NCBI GenBank assembly: GCA_000697475.1
Contig: JNEU01000957.1
Span: forward strand, 1-64,000
Origin: Lichtheimia corymbifera B2541
Taxonomy: Eukaryota; Mucoromycota; Mucoromycetes; Mucorales; Lichtheimiaceae
Direction of reading: 5' to 3'
DNA: 64,000 nucleotides
In this document: positions 1 to 11,815 of the stretch, piece by piece
Numbering within the stretch: the stretch's first letter is position 1
Layout of the letters: each line of letters begins with the position of its first letter
Translations under genes and position numbers: made by a program
Notes under the pieces: generated by a model
The model's input: only the letters and a program-made list of their open reading frames with translations
The model's database searches: none
Told to the model about the DNA's origin: nothing

Positions 1-108
1 GCCCATGTTTCATTGTAAAGTTTAGAGATAAATGCACTTTCTCGTTTTTACATATGCTGAAAAGCATGGTGCTATATGGAGAGTGGTCTTCGTTCATTGT
101 GAAGTATC
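1..108. repeat. Partial arm of element A family
   Basis: This edge sequence resembles one arm of the palindromic family (ATGTTTCATTGTAAAG, then the ACATATGCTG and GATGCTATATGG blocks, then TTCATTGTGAAG). It matches the related piece at about 22,290-22,385 better than it matches copy 1. It is probably an incomplete neighbouring element cut by the window edge. Confidence 0.6.
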
Positions 109-689
109 ATGCAAATGAGCTATGTTACACAAACACGCCCCTTTGCACCTTCGGCTCTATCAGGGTCTACCAACTTGACAATGAACAAAGATCACTTTCC
201 ATATAGCATCATGGTTACAGCATATGTAAAACATAAAGATGCCATAACTAAAAATCCTACAATGAAACGTGGGGTCTTCAATCGAACAAAGTTGCGCGGC
301 GGGGTGAGGCGCACCTTGTGTAGAAGTTTCACGATCGTCGTGGCCAATCTCAGATTTCGCAATGTCACCACCAGCCAAAGTGGAATCGGGTCGACCTTTT
401 GAATTTTTTTTTTCGACTTTGGCTGGTGGTGACATTGCGAAATCTAGGATCGGCGAGCCTGATCGTGAAACTTGCACCCAAGGTGCGCCTCACCCCGACG
501 AGCAACTTTGTTCGATTGAAGACCCCACGTTTCATTATAGAATTTTTAGTTATGGGCATCTTTGTGTTTTACATATGCTGTAGCCATGATGCTATATGGA
601 AAGTGGTCTTTGTTCATTGCCGAGTAGCTAATACTTGATAGAACCAAAGATGCAAAGGGGCGTGTTTGTGTAGCACAGCCGATTTGCAT
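109..689. repeat. Palindromic (foldback) element A, copy 1
   Basis: A long imperfect inverted repeat. The left arm (about 109-392) and right arm (about 417-689) are reverse complements over roughly 270 bases, ending at mirrored ATGCAAAT-type sequence. The arms meet at a near-perfect inner palindrome, CACCACCAGCCAAAG against CTTTGGCTGGTGGTG, around a short T-rich centre at 393-416. No transposase-like ORF lies inside; the ORFs are mirror images of each other. Related copies lie near 20.6, 21.5 and 62.6 kb. It resembles a foldback or MITE-type non-autonomous element; target-site duplications were not identified. Confidence 0.85.
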
Positions 690-759
690 AACTGGAAGGC
701 ACAATGGATGGCATTTTATATACTATTTGTAACAGGCCATCAATTGGCAGATGATAGCC

Positions 760-1075
760 CATTCATCCCGCTTCCAACTGTTGCCCAATCCACTGCATGT
801 GAACGATACTCCTGCTTAAGCTCGTCATTTCCATTATTCAAATTTCTTGATCCGAGCTGATTTGACCGAGCTACGGTTATAACGGGAGCACATCAATCCG
901 TATACATGTATGCACTATGTACCTATCTCAACTGATGTATCGTTTGTTTGACCGTAACTCTGTCAAATCATCTCGGATCAAGAAAGTTGGATGATGGAAA
1001 TGAGGGACTGAAGCAGGATAATCGTTCACGTGCAGTGGGTTGGGCAACAGTTGAGAATGGGAGGAAGTGGCTATT
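760..1075. repeat. Palindromic element B, copy 1
   Basis: A second inverted-repeat type. The left part carries CAACTGTTGCCCAATCCACT, a TGAACGAT block, then TTGATCCGAGCTGATTTGAC. The right part carries the complements in mirrored order (GTCAAATCATCTCGGATCAAG, then the ATCGTTCACGTGCAGTGG block, then GGGCAACAGTTGAGAATGGG). A diverged copy lies at 21,140-21,440, again beside element A, so A and B may form one composite repeat. No coding potential was seen. Confidence 0.75.
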
Positions 1076-1821
1076 GGTTGGGCAGTTTATGAATTGGGGA
1101 TTAAAAAGGGTAGGTACTCTGATGTTGGCACAAGGAGGAATATTACAGAGGTGACCTCATATTGTGAGTATGGATGGCAAAAGATTGCAGGTTCCTGTAA
1201 AGATAAATACTACGACATTGTATGTATATGATTGCATAAGCGGTAAGTTTACTGTAACATCTTTACTCTACATGCTGGACGCTTTTCAAAAGTTTACGGG
1301 TGATAGAAAAATTCACCTGGTGTATGCAATCCATGGTGCTTTTTGCTGCGACACTGTTACCTAGATACCAGCAACAAAGGACTGGCATCAAGATGAGAGT
1401 CAGCCAGTTACAAGGATAAAAAAGTGCGTATATAAAGCAAGAGAAAGACAACATAAAAAAGTGCTGACATAAAGGCTTGTCAAGTGTGCATATTATATAG
1501 GTGGGTCACGCACATGCATGTGTACCCTTAAGTTATACCACGAGGTCGGATCATTGAACACTGATAAAGCATAGCTTAGTGTGAAGTATGGATACCAAAA
1601 GGGTCGCAAGTATGCGCATGTGTCACAAGAATTAGCGACGTTTGTTCCCCTTTTCTTCTTTGTTATAAAAAGTCTTCAATCTCATCTACATCGCGACGCT
1701 CTTTTTTAACTACTCTTATTCTTGAGCATTCACGGTCCATCATCTCTATTCGATACGCTCCGCTTTCTCTTCAGCAGTAGTACCATCAACAGCCGCCATT
1801 CGAGTGTCCAGTGGTGTATGC
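1076..1821. promoter_or_regulatory. Intergenic region and dynactin promoter
   Basis: No gene is visible. The last 160 bases look like the dynactin promoter and leader: a TATA-like TGTTATAAAA at 1661-1670, about 155 bases before the ATG, followed by a C/T-rich leader. The role is inferred from position and motif only. Confidence 0.5.
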
Positions 1822-4800
1822 ATGGGTCCCATTAACGATACAGAACTCAAAGTTGGTGTTCGAGTGCAGGTGCAAGGCAAAACAGGCACCATTCGCTATG
1901 CTGGCACCACGAGCTTCCAAACAGGCAAATGGATTGGCATTGAACTCGATGAACCATCGGGCAAGAACAGTGGTGTCGTTCAAGGCAAACGTTACTTCGA
2001 TTGTCGTTTGAACCATGGTGTCTTTGTTCGTCCTAGTCAAGTACGAGTACTTCCATCCAGATCATCCAGTTCTACAAGTGAGGTATGTTTATATATATGC
2101 TAGTAACACACTTTGGGTTTATCTAATATATCCATGTTGCCAGGATGATGCTCTAAGCTCGCCACGATCAGATAGAAGCAGTGCTAGTTCAGAACGCTTT
2201 GCTCCTCCTCAAGATCCCAATCTTGCAGCAGCTCGATCATTACAGCAACGAACACCTTCACCATCATCTACTCTTTTACCTTCACGTATATCATCACCAG
2301 GTTCACGTATTGGACGATTACATCAACAATCCGGTGCTTCGGGTGGATCGACAGCTCAAACAGGTCTTCGAAGGCCTACTATGATTGCATCTCCTCGCAG
2401 TAGTGCTGTACCAACAGCTAGTGTCACTATTGGCCCGGGTAGTGGAAAAAAGAGCATCATACGACGACCTCGTTCAGGAACACAAGGATCTTCAAACAAC
2501 AATCATGCTACCACTAATTCAGCAGCATCAGGTGGTGGAGCTTCCCGTGAAGCACGTGATAGACAGCTACATTTATTACGAGAACAACAACAGCAACGTT
2601 TACGAGATCTCCAAGAACAACGTGAACAATACGAGCGTGATGAACAAGCCAGATTAGCTGCAAATTCTGATATTGCTGACGAGGAGCAAGATGTGGATAA
2701 TGAATCAACCAAGCCAGAGGACGAGGATGAGGACGAAGATGAAGAGGATGAAACACCTGCCACACCACCACAGCAACAAGATCTACAACAGCAACAGCAG
2801 CAGCAACAGCAGCCAGCTGCACCACAATCAGCTTCCGTTTATGGCACATTAGCACCATCTATGCCTGTCAGCAAATCCGAGCAAACAGTGCCGATGAAGG
2901 ATTATGAGGAGTTGAGACTCAAGCTCAAGATTTTGGAAACAAAGCGACAAGAAGATCGAGAGAGGCATCGAGAGAATGAAAAGGTCAAAGAAGAAGCTGA
3001 GCAATTTTTAACTTTGCGTAATAAACTTCAAGGTAACGCATTCAGTGGAAACAAGTGGTTCTTATAAAATGGAGGAGAATATTAATTGTGGATCATATAG
3101 ACAAGGTCGCTGAATTGCAAAAGGATTTGCGGGAGACCAAACGACAGCTCAAGGAAACAACTGAAGAAAGAGACGCCTTTGAATCCAAGTATACGGATGT
3201 CATTGAATCAATGGAGATGATGACTTTGGATAAGGAGGTCGCTGAGGAACGAGCTGAGAATTTGCAACAAGAAGTCAATGTGCTCAAGGACAAGATCGAG
3301 GAAATTAGTGTGGATTTGGATGTATTGAAAAAGGAAGCAGGTATGTATGGATGAATGAAACAAGTCATTGTACGATACTAACACGTTCAATGTTACTATT
3401 GTAGATATCCTCAACCGAGCACCAGAGAATACGGGCGAAGAAAAGACGCCGCTGGAAGTCATCCAACTTGAACGACACAATGACCGCCTCAAAGAAGCAT
3501 TGATGCGATTACGTGATGCTACGCAAGAACAAGAAGCTGAGCTCAATCGTAAGATCAAAGCGTTGGAAAAGGAGAACTATGAATTGGAGGATTACAAAGG
3601 TAATATTATGCACATGTTACTTATATTCATTGTTTGCTAACACAATGAAAACAGAGCAATATGAGCGTGTCAAGGAGCAACTCAGTGAAGCTGATATGCA
3701 GATTGAAGATCTCAAGCAGCGTTTGGATGATGCTCTTCATGCTGAAGACCTTGTTGAGCAGTTGACTGATAAGAATCTCACGCTGAATGAGAAGATGGAG
3801 GAGATGCGTGTGGTGATCCAGGACTTGGAGGCTCTCAAAGAATTGGCTGACGAATTGGAAGAAAATCATATGGAAACTGAGAAACAACTTCAGGCTGAAA
3901 TTGGTATGAGCGTATGAATGGTCGTTTGTATGTGGATCGCTAACATTGGCTTATAGATCACAGAGATATGCTATTACGAGAGCAGCTCGAGCGTATTCGT
4001 TCAGGCGAAGAGACCAATGCTGACTATGAAGCGACTATCCAACAATTCCGAGAACTGGTCATCAACCTCCAAAATGATCTTGAGCAACTTCGACAACAAG
4101 AGCAAACGCAACAATCCGAACGTCATTCATTAAGCAGTCAATCACAAGCCATGATGTCACTCAATATGCAACTCCAATCCACTGTCATGAAGGCACATGC
4201 TAAAGCTGTCGACCTTGAACTTCGCAAGCTGGATGCAGCTCAAGCTAACGACCGATTGACTTACGTCCAGCCTTATCTTCCCGATTCCTTCTTCAAAACC
4301 GAAAACGATCCCATCTCTTGTCTCTTACTGTTTAAGCGCCTTGCATTCAAGTCTGAGCTCATCATCAAGCAACTCGACCAAAATCATCCAATCAGCGAAA
4401 AACTTATGGACACCATCAACGAGAATCTTGTGTCTGTTTGCGAGGTAAAAAAGAAGGATTGGAAGATAGGAGAATGCGCTTGCTAACTCAACGATTTATG
4501 CTTTAGATGAGACAACGAGCTGGTTGGTTAAGCGATCTCGCCAAGCGGTTTGTCACCTTTATTCAGCATTGTAGCCCCGATGTCTTTACTCGTATGGGTC
4601 AAGTTTACCATGATCTTGTTGGCACCGAACGTCGTCTCAACGGCATTGTCGAATTGCTGCGTACCGATGAATTGAAGGAAAGCGAATGTGTATCCGATTT
4701 GCAACGGTAAGAGTATGCAATGGAGGAAATAGGGAATGTAACTCATTCATCAATCATAGCATGATCGCGCAATTGGAGCATCTCACAGAAGTTTACCTCG

Positions 4801-6580
4801 TACAAAACGGCGAATCAATTCTTGTGGATCAATTCTTTGGCTTGACACGTGCTCTTGATCTCAACGCTGATCGAATGGCAGTGGAATTGACGTTTGTTAA
4901 GCAAGCCGTTGATAATGCGGTGAGAAAAGAAGGCATCAGCATCACTGAAGGAGAAGAGCGATTGGACTTTGACTATCTTGAGCCTTTGGGTCGTCTTGTG
5001 AGTCAAGCCAAGAATAGCAAGATCATGGCCAAGTAAGTGTATCACATGCTTCGTCATTTTTGGGATTCGAGTCTCACAAAGGAACCCAACAACTCCTTTT
5101 TCAGGAAATTATTACGCCAACTTGAAGACTTGTCAGAACAAGCCTTGATGCTCAAGTCCGAACATCTTCATCGTTTCAAGACACTTTATGCTATCAGCAC
5201 CAAGCTCAGCCAGTTTTGCTTTGAAGTTTACAAGCAGATTGCTGAATACATCAACGCCAAACGAGGAAGCAAAGAAGAGATCAGCCTCGGCATCATCCAA
5301 CAGATCGTCTATAGCAAGGCTGATGAGATTCTGGAAATTGCAGAAAGCACCATGTGGGAAGGTTGCTTACGCACGCTAAAGTCGTTGACCAACGAGCTCA
5401 CAGCCACAATTACTCGAATCGACAATGATAACAAAATGGACAAGAGTGAGTATTTTTATACATGACCCTGGTACTGAATGTGATCAAACTAAGACGTTTG
5501 TACATGAGTAGTTGCTACCGGTATTGCACCATGGATCCAGAGAGCTTCTGATATGAAGGCTGAAGTGGTGGTTAGCCATGATATGGAGAGAAAATTGCAG
5601 CAGCACAGCGACGAGATTGTCAAGTTGATCAAGGACATCAAGATGAAGGATCAGGCATTACAAGAATCGAACGTAAAGGTGGAATGGTTGGAGAAGCGTA
5701 TGACAGTGGCCAAGAAGCAGACGGAGCAAATTGCAACGCTTGAGGAGTCCTTGGCTAAATCACAAACTCAAGAACAAATGTATGCCGAAGCAATTGAGAA
5801 TCTGCAGGCAGAATTCGATGCCTTGGAACAAGAACATGGCAAGCTCAAGGCTGCAGCCGCACAGTCTGAGATGAAATGGCAGATGGCAGCCGACAACAAA
5901 AAGAGCGAACACGACCCTTCGACAAGTGACACTAGCACAAAGGAGACTGAAGTGGCCAACTATAGCCATGTGACGAGTCAGGTAAGATGAGGATGAGGAG
6001 GCAGAATTGGAATAGCATGGATATTCATCAATCTTCAATATAGCTCGAGACGTTGAAGGCAGTCATTCAATACTTGCGAACAGAGAACTCACATCTTAAG
6101 AGCCGTGATATCATCTCATCTTTGCAACTGGACAAGCTTCCAGAACAAATCGAGCACAATGAGGAGGAGATCAAAAAGAAGGAGGCCTTGAGAACAATGG
6201 CTTTGGAAACGCGTGTATTAATCAAGGACATGCGTGCAGCAAGTGCAGTACCCAAGGTGGTTGCCTTGGATGGAGAACGAAGATCTGGAAAATGGCGCAG
6301 CCAGAAACGAACACCCAGTTATCAATACCAAACACAGCAATCTGTGCTTTATACTCTCAAACATCGCAGTGATCAACTTCGCAACAAGATGGAAGAATTA
6401 AAACCACCATCAGCTGCTGCTACTGCCACCAATACACCAGCAAGATCACTACAACAAGCATTGACGCGGTCATTAGCAAGAATTCAGATACCCTCTCTGT
6501 CATCTTCATCCTCGTCACATCGCATACAGCTTACAAGTGCTGCTGAATTTGAGCGGATCCACAGCGTATTCCTCCGTTAA
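1822..6580 (+). CDS. Dynactin subunit 1 (p150Glued) homologue
   Basis: Large subunit of dynactin, the cofactor that links cytoplasmic dynein to microtubules and cargo. Eleven exons join in frame: 1822-2082, 2144-3032, 3101-3340, 3405-3599, 3655-3903, 3957-4444, 4507-4706, 4760-5032, 5105-5445, 5512-5981, 6044-6580 (1380 aa). The N-terminal CAP-Gly domain (about residues 20-75) has GKWIGIELDEP and ends in GVFVRPSQV. A Ser/Pro-rich basic linker and an acidic, Gln-rich stretch follow, then long coiled coils and the dynactin domain (SFFKTENDPISCLLLFKRL region). The ATG at 1822 was chosen because the upstream in-frame start is only GTG. The usual GKNDG CAP-Gly loop reads GKNSG. Domain order and length fit p150; kinesin- or CLIP-type proteins lack this dynactin domain. 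Confidence 0.95.
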
Positions 6581-7801
6581 TATTAGTAATAAAACAAACC
6601 TCCCTCATCCTTTTGTATATCCAAACGTTGTTTTCCGATTAAACGAGCCGATGGGTGTGTATGCATGTATACAGGTGTCTGGAACATTCATCAATTTCCG
6701 CTTGTGTGTGTAAGGCTTTACTGGGTACAATGGCTTCCCCTTAAATGCGTAGTTTTGCCATTCCTACATGTCCATTGTACCCACTTTCTCGGTTCTTTGA
6801 ACCCGAAACCAAACAAAATTATCTTTGTATCAAGTATATCGTAACACTATCCCCATACAAGAATTCAAAATGAAAAAGCAATGGTGTGTGACCATGGAAC
6901 GTTGATGCGTGCAATGCTTCAATCTTTCACACGCACACACGCACGCCCGTATATATAAGCAAGGGATTTGACACAGCCCACTTAGCATCTACATCAGCTG
7001 ACATAGACGTGGACAAAGCACGATTCTAGATCGAGCGCGATACGTGGTGCAACGTTTGGTAATGGAAATGAGAACGTGCCACATGTGATTGTTTGTTTGG
7101 GAGCACCATTGTGGCTGCACAACAAGGAGAAAGTGATGCTGTGCCCTGTATTTGTTTATAGTTACCTTGTCAATCACAATGACCAAAAAAGTCCATTCTT
7201 AATCTCCAGAGAACCTTGTCAGATGAGCGATGCATAAGTATTTGTGTAGTGGTTTTGACATGAATTCTGCTATATGCGCATAATGTTGACTTTTATACTT
7301 GCATTATTGATCACATTTATGTGTGCACCCATGCTAATGTCAATGCCACAGCATTCGTAACCAGAATGTAACTGCTGTCAAACAAAGAACCAGACCAGTT
7401 GATAAAAGGCAAATGCCCCTGATGGGGCGGCGTTTATAACCCATTCTTCAGTAATTGACAAACTTTATTGGGGTGTGTGTTCATACAATCCGGGGTTGTG
7501 CAACGCCGCCCAGATGGCATGTTCACGATAAGTACCTGAAGAAGACACGCCCTTGTTACACCAAATGTATTCATCCATGATCCAAACAAGCAATAGAAAA
7601 GGAGGATGGATGAATGGAAATGTAAAATGCAAAACTTGATGGCGGAGCAGCCAGGTGACAAATCCCATATACGACAACAATCGTTTGTGGTGTGAGAGAG
7701 AGCGAGGCGAGCAATCCAAAAATATAAGAGCCCATGTTGCCGATTCATTTTTTCTTTTTCTTAGTTCAATCACCAATTCCACCTATACACATACATCCAA
7801 A
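6581..7801. promoter_or_regulatory. Intergenic region, promoter of the lyase gene
   Basis: No convincing gene. The minus-strand ORFs at 7434-7782 overlap each other and look like chance frames. A TATA-like AATATAAGAG at 7721-7730 lies about 70 bases before the lyase ATG and is followed by a T/C-rich leader. Confidence 0.5.
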
Positions 7802-8792
7802 ATGCTAGCTCAGCGTTTAATATTAATAGCGACCATTACTCTTTCACTGTTTTCGACATTGGCACTTGCTGGTATTCAGCACTGGCGTTTTCGCAATTGG
7901 AACAAATATCAAAATGACGATGCTGGTTGGCGTACAGAATGGGGTCTACCTAGGTCGGGTGGATGGTCATGGCCACGAGGCAATGGCAAGAATCATGCTA
8001 TTGTCAAGGACCCTGCAGGTGATGATTACGTCTTGAGAGTACGATATCCTGCAGGCAGCAGTAACCCTGGAGGAAAAATACAAGGCGGTATCGGGTTTTA
8101 TGCACAACCTGTCGAGTTGCCAAGGACAGCAAAGTTGGTCGTCCTTCAATACCAAGTCTATTTCCCATCCAATTTCACCTTTGTCAAAGGTGGCAAGCTT
8201 CCTGGATTATATGGTGGACACACGGCATGTTCGGGTGGTAGTAATTCAAATTCATGCTTCTCAACAAGGTATGATGAATGCGACAATGATGCAATGGGTT
8301 CATGTTTGCATTAACATCTGTACATACATAATAGGTTCATGTGGAGAACCGATGGTGCTGGTGAAATCTATGTATACCTCCCTGAAGCGGAACAACGTGA
8401 TAGCTTGTGTCAAGAATCCGATGTTATTTGCAACCCAAAATATGGCTACAGCTTGGGTCGAGGATCATGGACATTTGCAAGAGGAAAATGGGTCACTGTG
8501 CGCCAAACAGTTCGTCTCAATACACCCGGTGTACGAAATGGCATGGTGCGAGTGGATGTCAATCATCGACACGCTTATACTGAAAGGCGCCTTGCATTTG
8601 TCTCCAATGAAACAGGCAAATTACTCGGCATAGGTACGTCAAAAAAGCTATTCATGCAAGCCTTGTGATCCATCCAAACTAACCTATATTATAGCATTCC
8701 ACACATTTTTCGGTGGTAACGGTGATGACTGGGCACCTTCCTCTGAACAACACTCATATTTCAAGGACTTCCATATGTTCGCATATTACTAA
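7802..8792 (+). CDS. Secreted polysaccharide lyase family 14-like enzyme
   Basis: Probable extracellular lyase that cleaves uronic-acid polysaccharides (alginate or glucuronan type) by beta-elimination. Three exons, 7802-8268, 8335-8633 and 8695-8792, give 287 aa. A hydrophobic signal peptide occupies residues 1-23 and ends in LALA. Family-like features are the GGWSWPRGNGKNHA segment, the PGGKIQGGIGFYAQP strand, the KGGKLPGLYGG motif, and a C-terminal FFGGNGDDWAP followed by YFKDFHM. The ATG at 7802 is preferred to earlier frame starts because it places the signal peptide at the N-terminus. Mucoromycota walls contain glucuronic-acid polymers, so a role in the fungus's own wall is plausible, but substrate cannot be read from sequence. 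Confidence 0.82.
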
Positions 8793-10456
8793 GAGTACGT
8801 AGTGTGTAATAAAATAATAATAGAAGAGCATACTACATATACAACGTGGTATCCCTTGCTGTGTTTTGGAAATGAGCATTATTGGTATCGTAACCAAGTG
8901 CTATCATTAGGATTACTTTTACCGATGGTGCATAAAAAGAGAAAGTGGGAGGCATGGCCATTCATATTCAAAGGGGAGGGCACGTGATATTATTATTCTT
9001 TACATGCACTCATTATTATCTCATTCCTTGAATGACTCCCAAGCGGGCAACTTTAGTATATACCACCTAGCAATAGGGGATGGGGCCATATCATGGTTGT
9101 TATCTAGCGTCGTCTAGCGCCACCATTTGATGCTTGGGATAACAATAAAGCCAACGGAAACGTTTTCCTAATACTACAAGCTATTGCTGGTGCCTTGCAA
9201 CCTTGGTCGACATGGCAACTATTTCTTGCCTTTGGCCACTTAAGAAGCACACCGTAACCAATCTATATGTCTAAGTGCAGCCAACCGATTACAAGGACGC
9301 AGGCTAAAGAGTTATCCATCATAGCTCCTTGCTATCGCTTGATTTAGCATGATGCACTGCGTCTTGGATACTAGGAGTAGAATGCGAAAAGGACCCGACA
9401 ACAGCTCTTTTTGCATTCCCTTTGATGGTTTCTGCTTCTATCCTTCGCAATTGAATTCTCAAAACTATCATGTATGCTGCGCATGTAGGGCGTGAATACG
9501 AAATAAAGGAGGGGAATTTATGAACATGGGCGTGACAACCGCTTACGCAACCTATTTATATTCACAATGCACCCTATTACAATTCTGCATAATAGGATGG
9601 TTGTATATATCACCAGGTCCAAGACGTCTACTGGCAAGATTGAAGTTTTTTTTTTTTAATAAATGGTATGTTAAGGATGATGGTGCCATCAATGCAAGGT
9701 TTCGAGGTTTGAATGTTCACGCGCATACATTATGCAAGTGATCCAGTCCCCCTGCTCCCACCAACATCTTCTTGTTTCCAACAATGCTCCTCCTTGTTTT
9801 TCACTGCATCACCTTCGTTGGTCTTTACCTACTTTGATTATCACCCACGCACATCCCAGTGTAGGTTTTGGAGTATTGTTGTTTATACGGCCAATGAAGG
9901 TGCTATTCTTCTTCAACACTTGTGCTCCCACTACCTTCTCCCTTACTCTCCTAGTCATCCTTCTTTGTATCCTCACCCTTGTTAGGCCATAACGACAGCA
10001 ATCTGCAACACGGAACCGTATTTGGAGAGCATAATAGTCCCATCATCATCAATGCAAGCGCATTCCGAATACACCCTACAGCAACACCCAATGCTGACAA
10101 GGGTCAAGGAGAAAGCTAGAGTGCTTAGCATGGCCTGCAGCTCTCACACAACATCTGACCAGCATCCCCTGATTTCCTTTGTGGCGAAGTTGTTGTTGTG
10201 CAAGTTGTTGTTGTGCTATGATTTGCAGCAAACAAGAAAATTCCAACTTTTAGCATACAAAGATGCAAGGACTCCTTTTTCCTTGTATAGAAAAAAAGAT
10301 ACTAACAATTACTGTAAAGATAATGGATATGACAAGGGGACAAAGGGATGCAGGTTAAGGTAAAGTAGGTATTGCTTGATATTGGGGATATGGATGGATG
10401 TCACAGAAAATAACCAAACTATCCTGGGGAATCATATACATTGTTCTTGTGAAGCT
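8793..10456. other. Intergenic stretch without a recognisable gene
   Basis: ORFs here (for example 9713-9992 and 10022-10363) are short, low in complexity or lack splice-consistent extensions, and resemble no family I know. A poly-T run lies near 9645-9657, and a short direct repeat of TTGTTGTTGTGC near 10,190-10,220. Confidence 0.5.
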
Positions 10457-11815
10457 CTAGTGTTTTCCTCCAGACGTGATGTCGGTTGATTTGGCACTAT
10501 CGGTGTCGTCGTCAGGGCGTATAGTAGGATGGACGACAGGAAGATCATACTTCATGGATCGTTGGTGATTAGGCATATCACCATCAAAGGTCATTTCGCC
10601 AGTGACCACCTCCGTGGTGTTCAGGTTCTTTTGTCGAGTATCAGACTGGCCATTTTGACCAGAGGAACTTGTAGTTACCCAGTGTACAGTAATGACGTTG
10701 ATCTATCGATGCATACACAACTGTCAATAAAGGGGATGCAAAAGTTGGAAAAGGGGAGTTGAGGCTTACTGTCACATCGAGCGTGCAAAGGGTGAGACAA
10801 ACAAGACCACGCTCGTGGCCATGGGTCCATACCACACCCAGCACATTGAGGAAGGAAATCAAGAGACACACCAAGGATGCCACCAAGGTGCGCCTTGCAA
10901 GACGATATAACTTTGACGTTTTCCAATTGGTGCGTGAATTACGACCCACACTCATCAATGGTTTCATAAAAAGCCAAGTCAGGTACAAGTTGAAGATCTG
11001 CAATTAACAGTGTCAATGTACGTTGCACGAGCATACATAATGCGTCACCCCTTGTTCCCGTGGGGGTGTGTGTGTCTCCACTTTTAACTTACAAAATCAT
11101 AAACCAATAATGGAATACTGGCAATAGGCTGCAATCCAATGGTGCACTTGCCATCAGGCTCGAGATAAATATTACGGAAGGTCATCTGTTTGTGCCACAA
11201 AGAACAAGAATGTTGGCATGCAACCCGTCAACATAATGAAAAAATCACATACCATAAGAATAAAGATCACAACGTATGGACAAAGAAGGACAATGTGAAA
11301 CTTGTATTGGCAGGTTCTCATACGAGTAGTCTTGACTGCTGTAACAAGATGTACACGTTCGATAAGCCTGTATCACGGAAAAGAATAAGCATCATAAGAG
11401 CAACAAGCATATAATGCAATCTAGACTTACCATGCATAGATGGCAATTTTACTACCGGCATAGAACACGTCGCATGAAAGCATACCAAGAGTGCATGAGA
11501 TGATGTTATCTAAGCGAGCGGATCAGCTTCGATTTCATTGTCCATAACATGATTTGTCTTACTATTATTAGTAGAGACAACGACAATGGACGTTGCTGAA
11601 AAGGCCCAAGAAAAGAAATAGAGAATGATGACCAAAGCACGACCATAGTTGATTGTCTTGAGCTTCTCGCCATTTGTTTTGGCACCGAGAGCAAGAGCAA
11701 GGACTGTGATGCAGGCCAATGAAATGAATTCGGAACCCACTTCAAGAACATCGGGACCAACAAGGTTGGCATCAACGCCGGTTGCATTATCCGCTGACAT
11801 GGATGTATCGCTCAT
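10457..11815 (-). CDS. Seven-helix integral membrane protein, receptor-like, function unknown
   Basis: Six exons on the minus strand (11815-11563, 11509-11431, 11367-11253, 11185-11093, 10997-10770, 10702-10457) give 337 aa. About seven hydrophobic helices can be traced: one near residues 25-45, the ALVIILYFFSWAF helix, the TLGMLSCDVFYAGSKIAIYAW helix with a following arginine, IVLLCPYVVIFILM, the IPLLVYDFIFNLYLTWLF helix, LVASLVCLLISFLNVLGVVW, and the GLVCLTLCTLDVTINVITVHW helix. The tail after about residue 260 is hydrophilic and Asp/Ser-rich. The topology is that of a G-protein-coupled receptor, but no diagnostic receptor motif was seen, so only a receptor-like call is made. The terminal exon junction (acceptor GATAG, then ATCAACG) is in frame. 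Confidence 0.75.

Noticed and set aside
1804..1821. Upstream GTG start for dynactin
   Set aside because: Non-ATG start; the ATG at 1822 directly precedes the CAP-Gly domain.
7434..7782. Two overlapping minus-strand ORFs of about 105 codons
   Set aside because: They overlap each other in different frames, lie in the promoter of the lyase gene and match no family.
9713..10363. Plus-strand ORFs of 86-113 codons
   Set aside because: No recognisable domains, no splice-consistent extension and biased Ser/Leu/His composition typical of chance frames.
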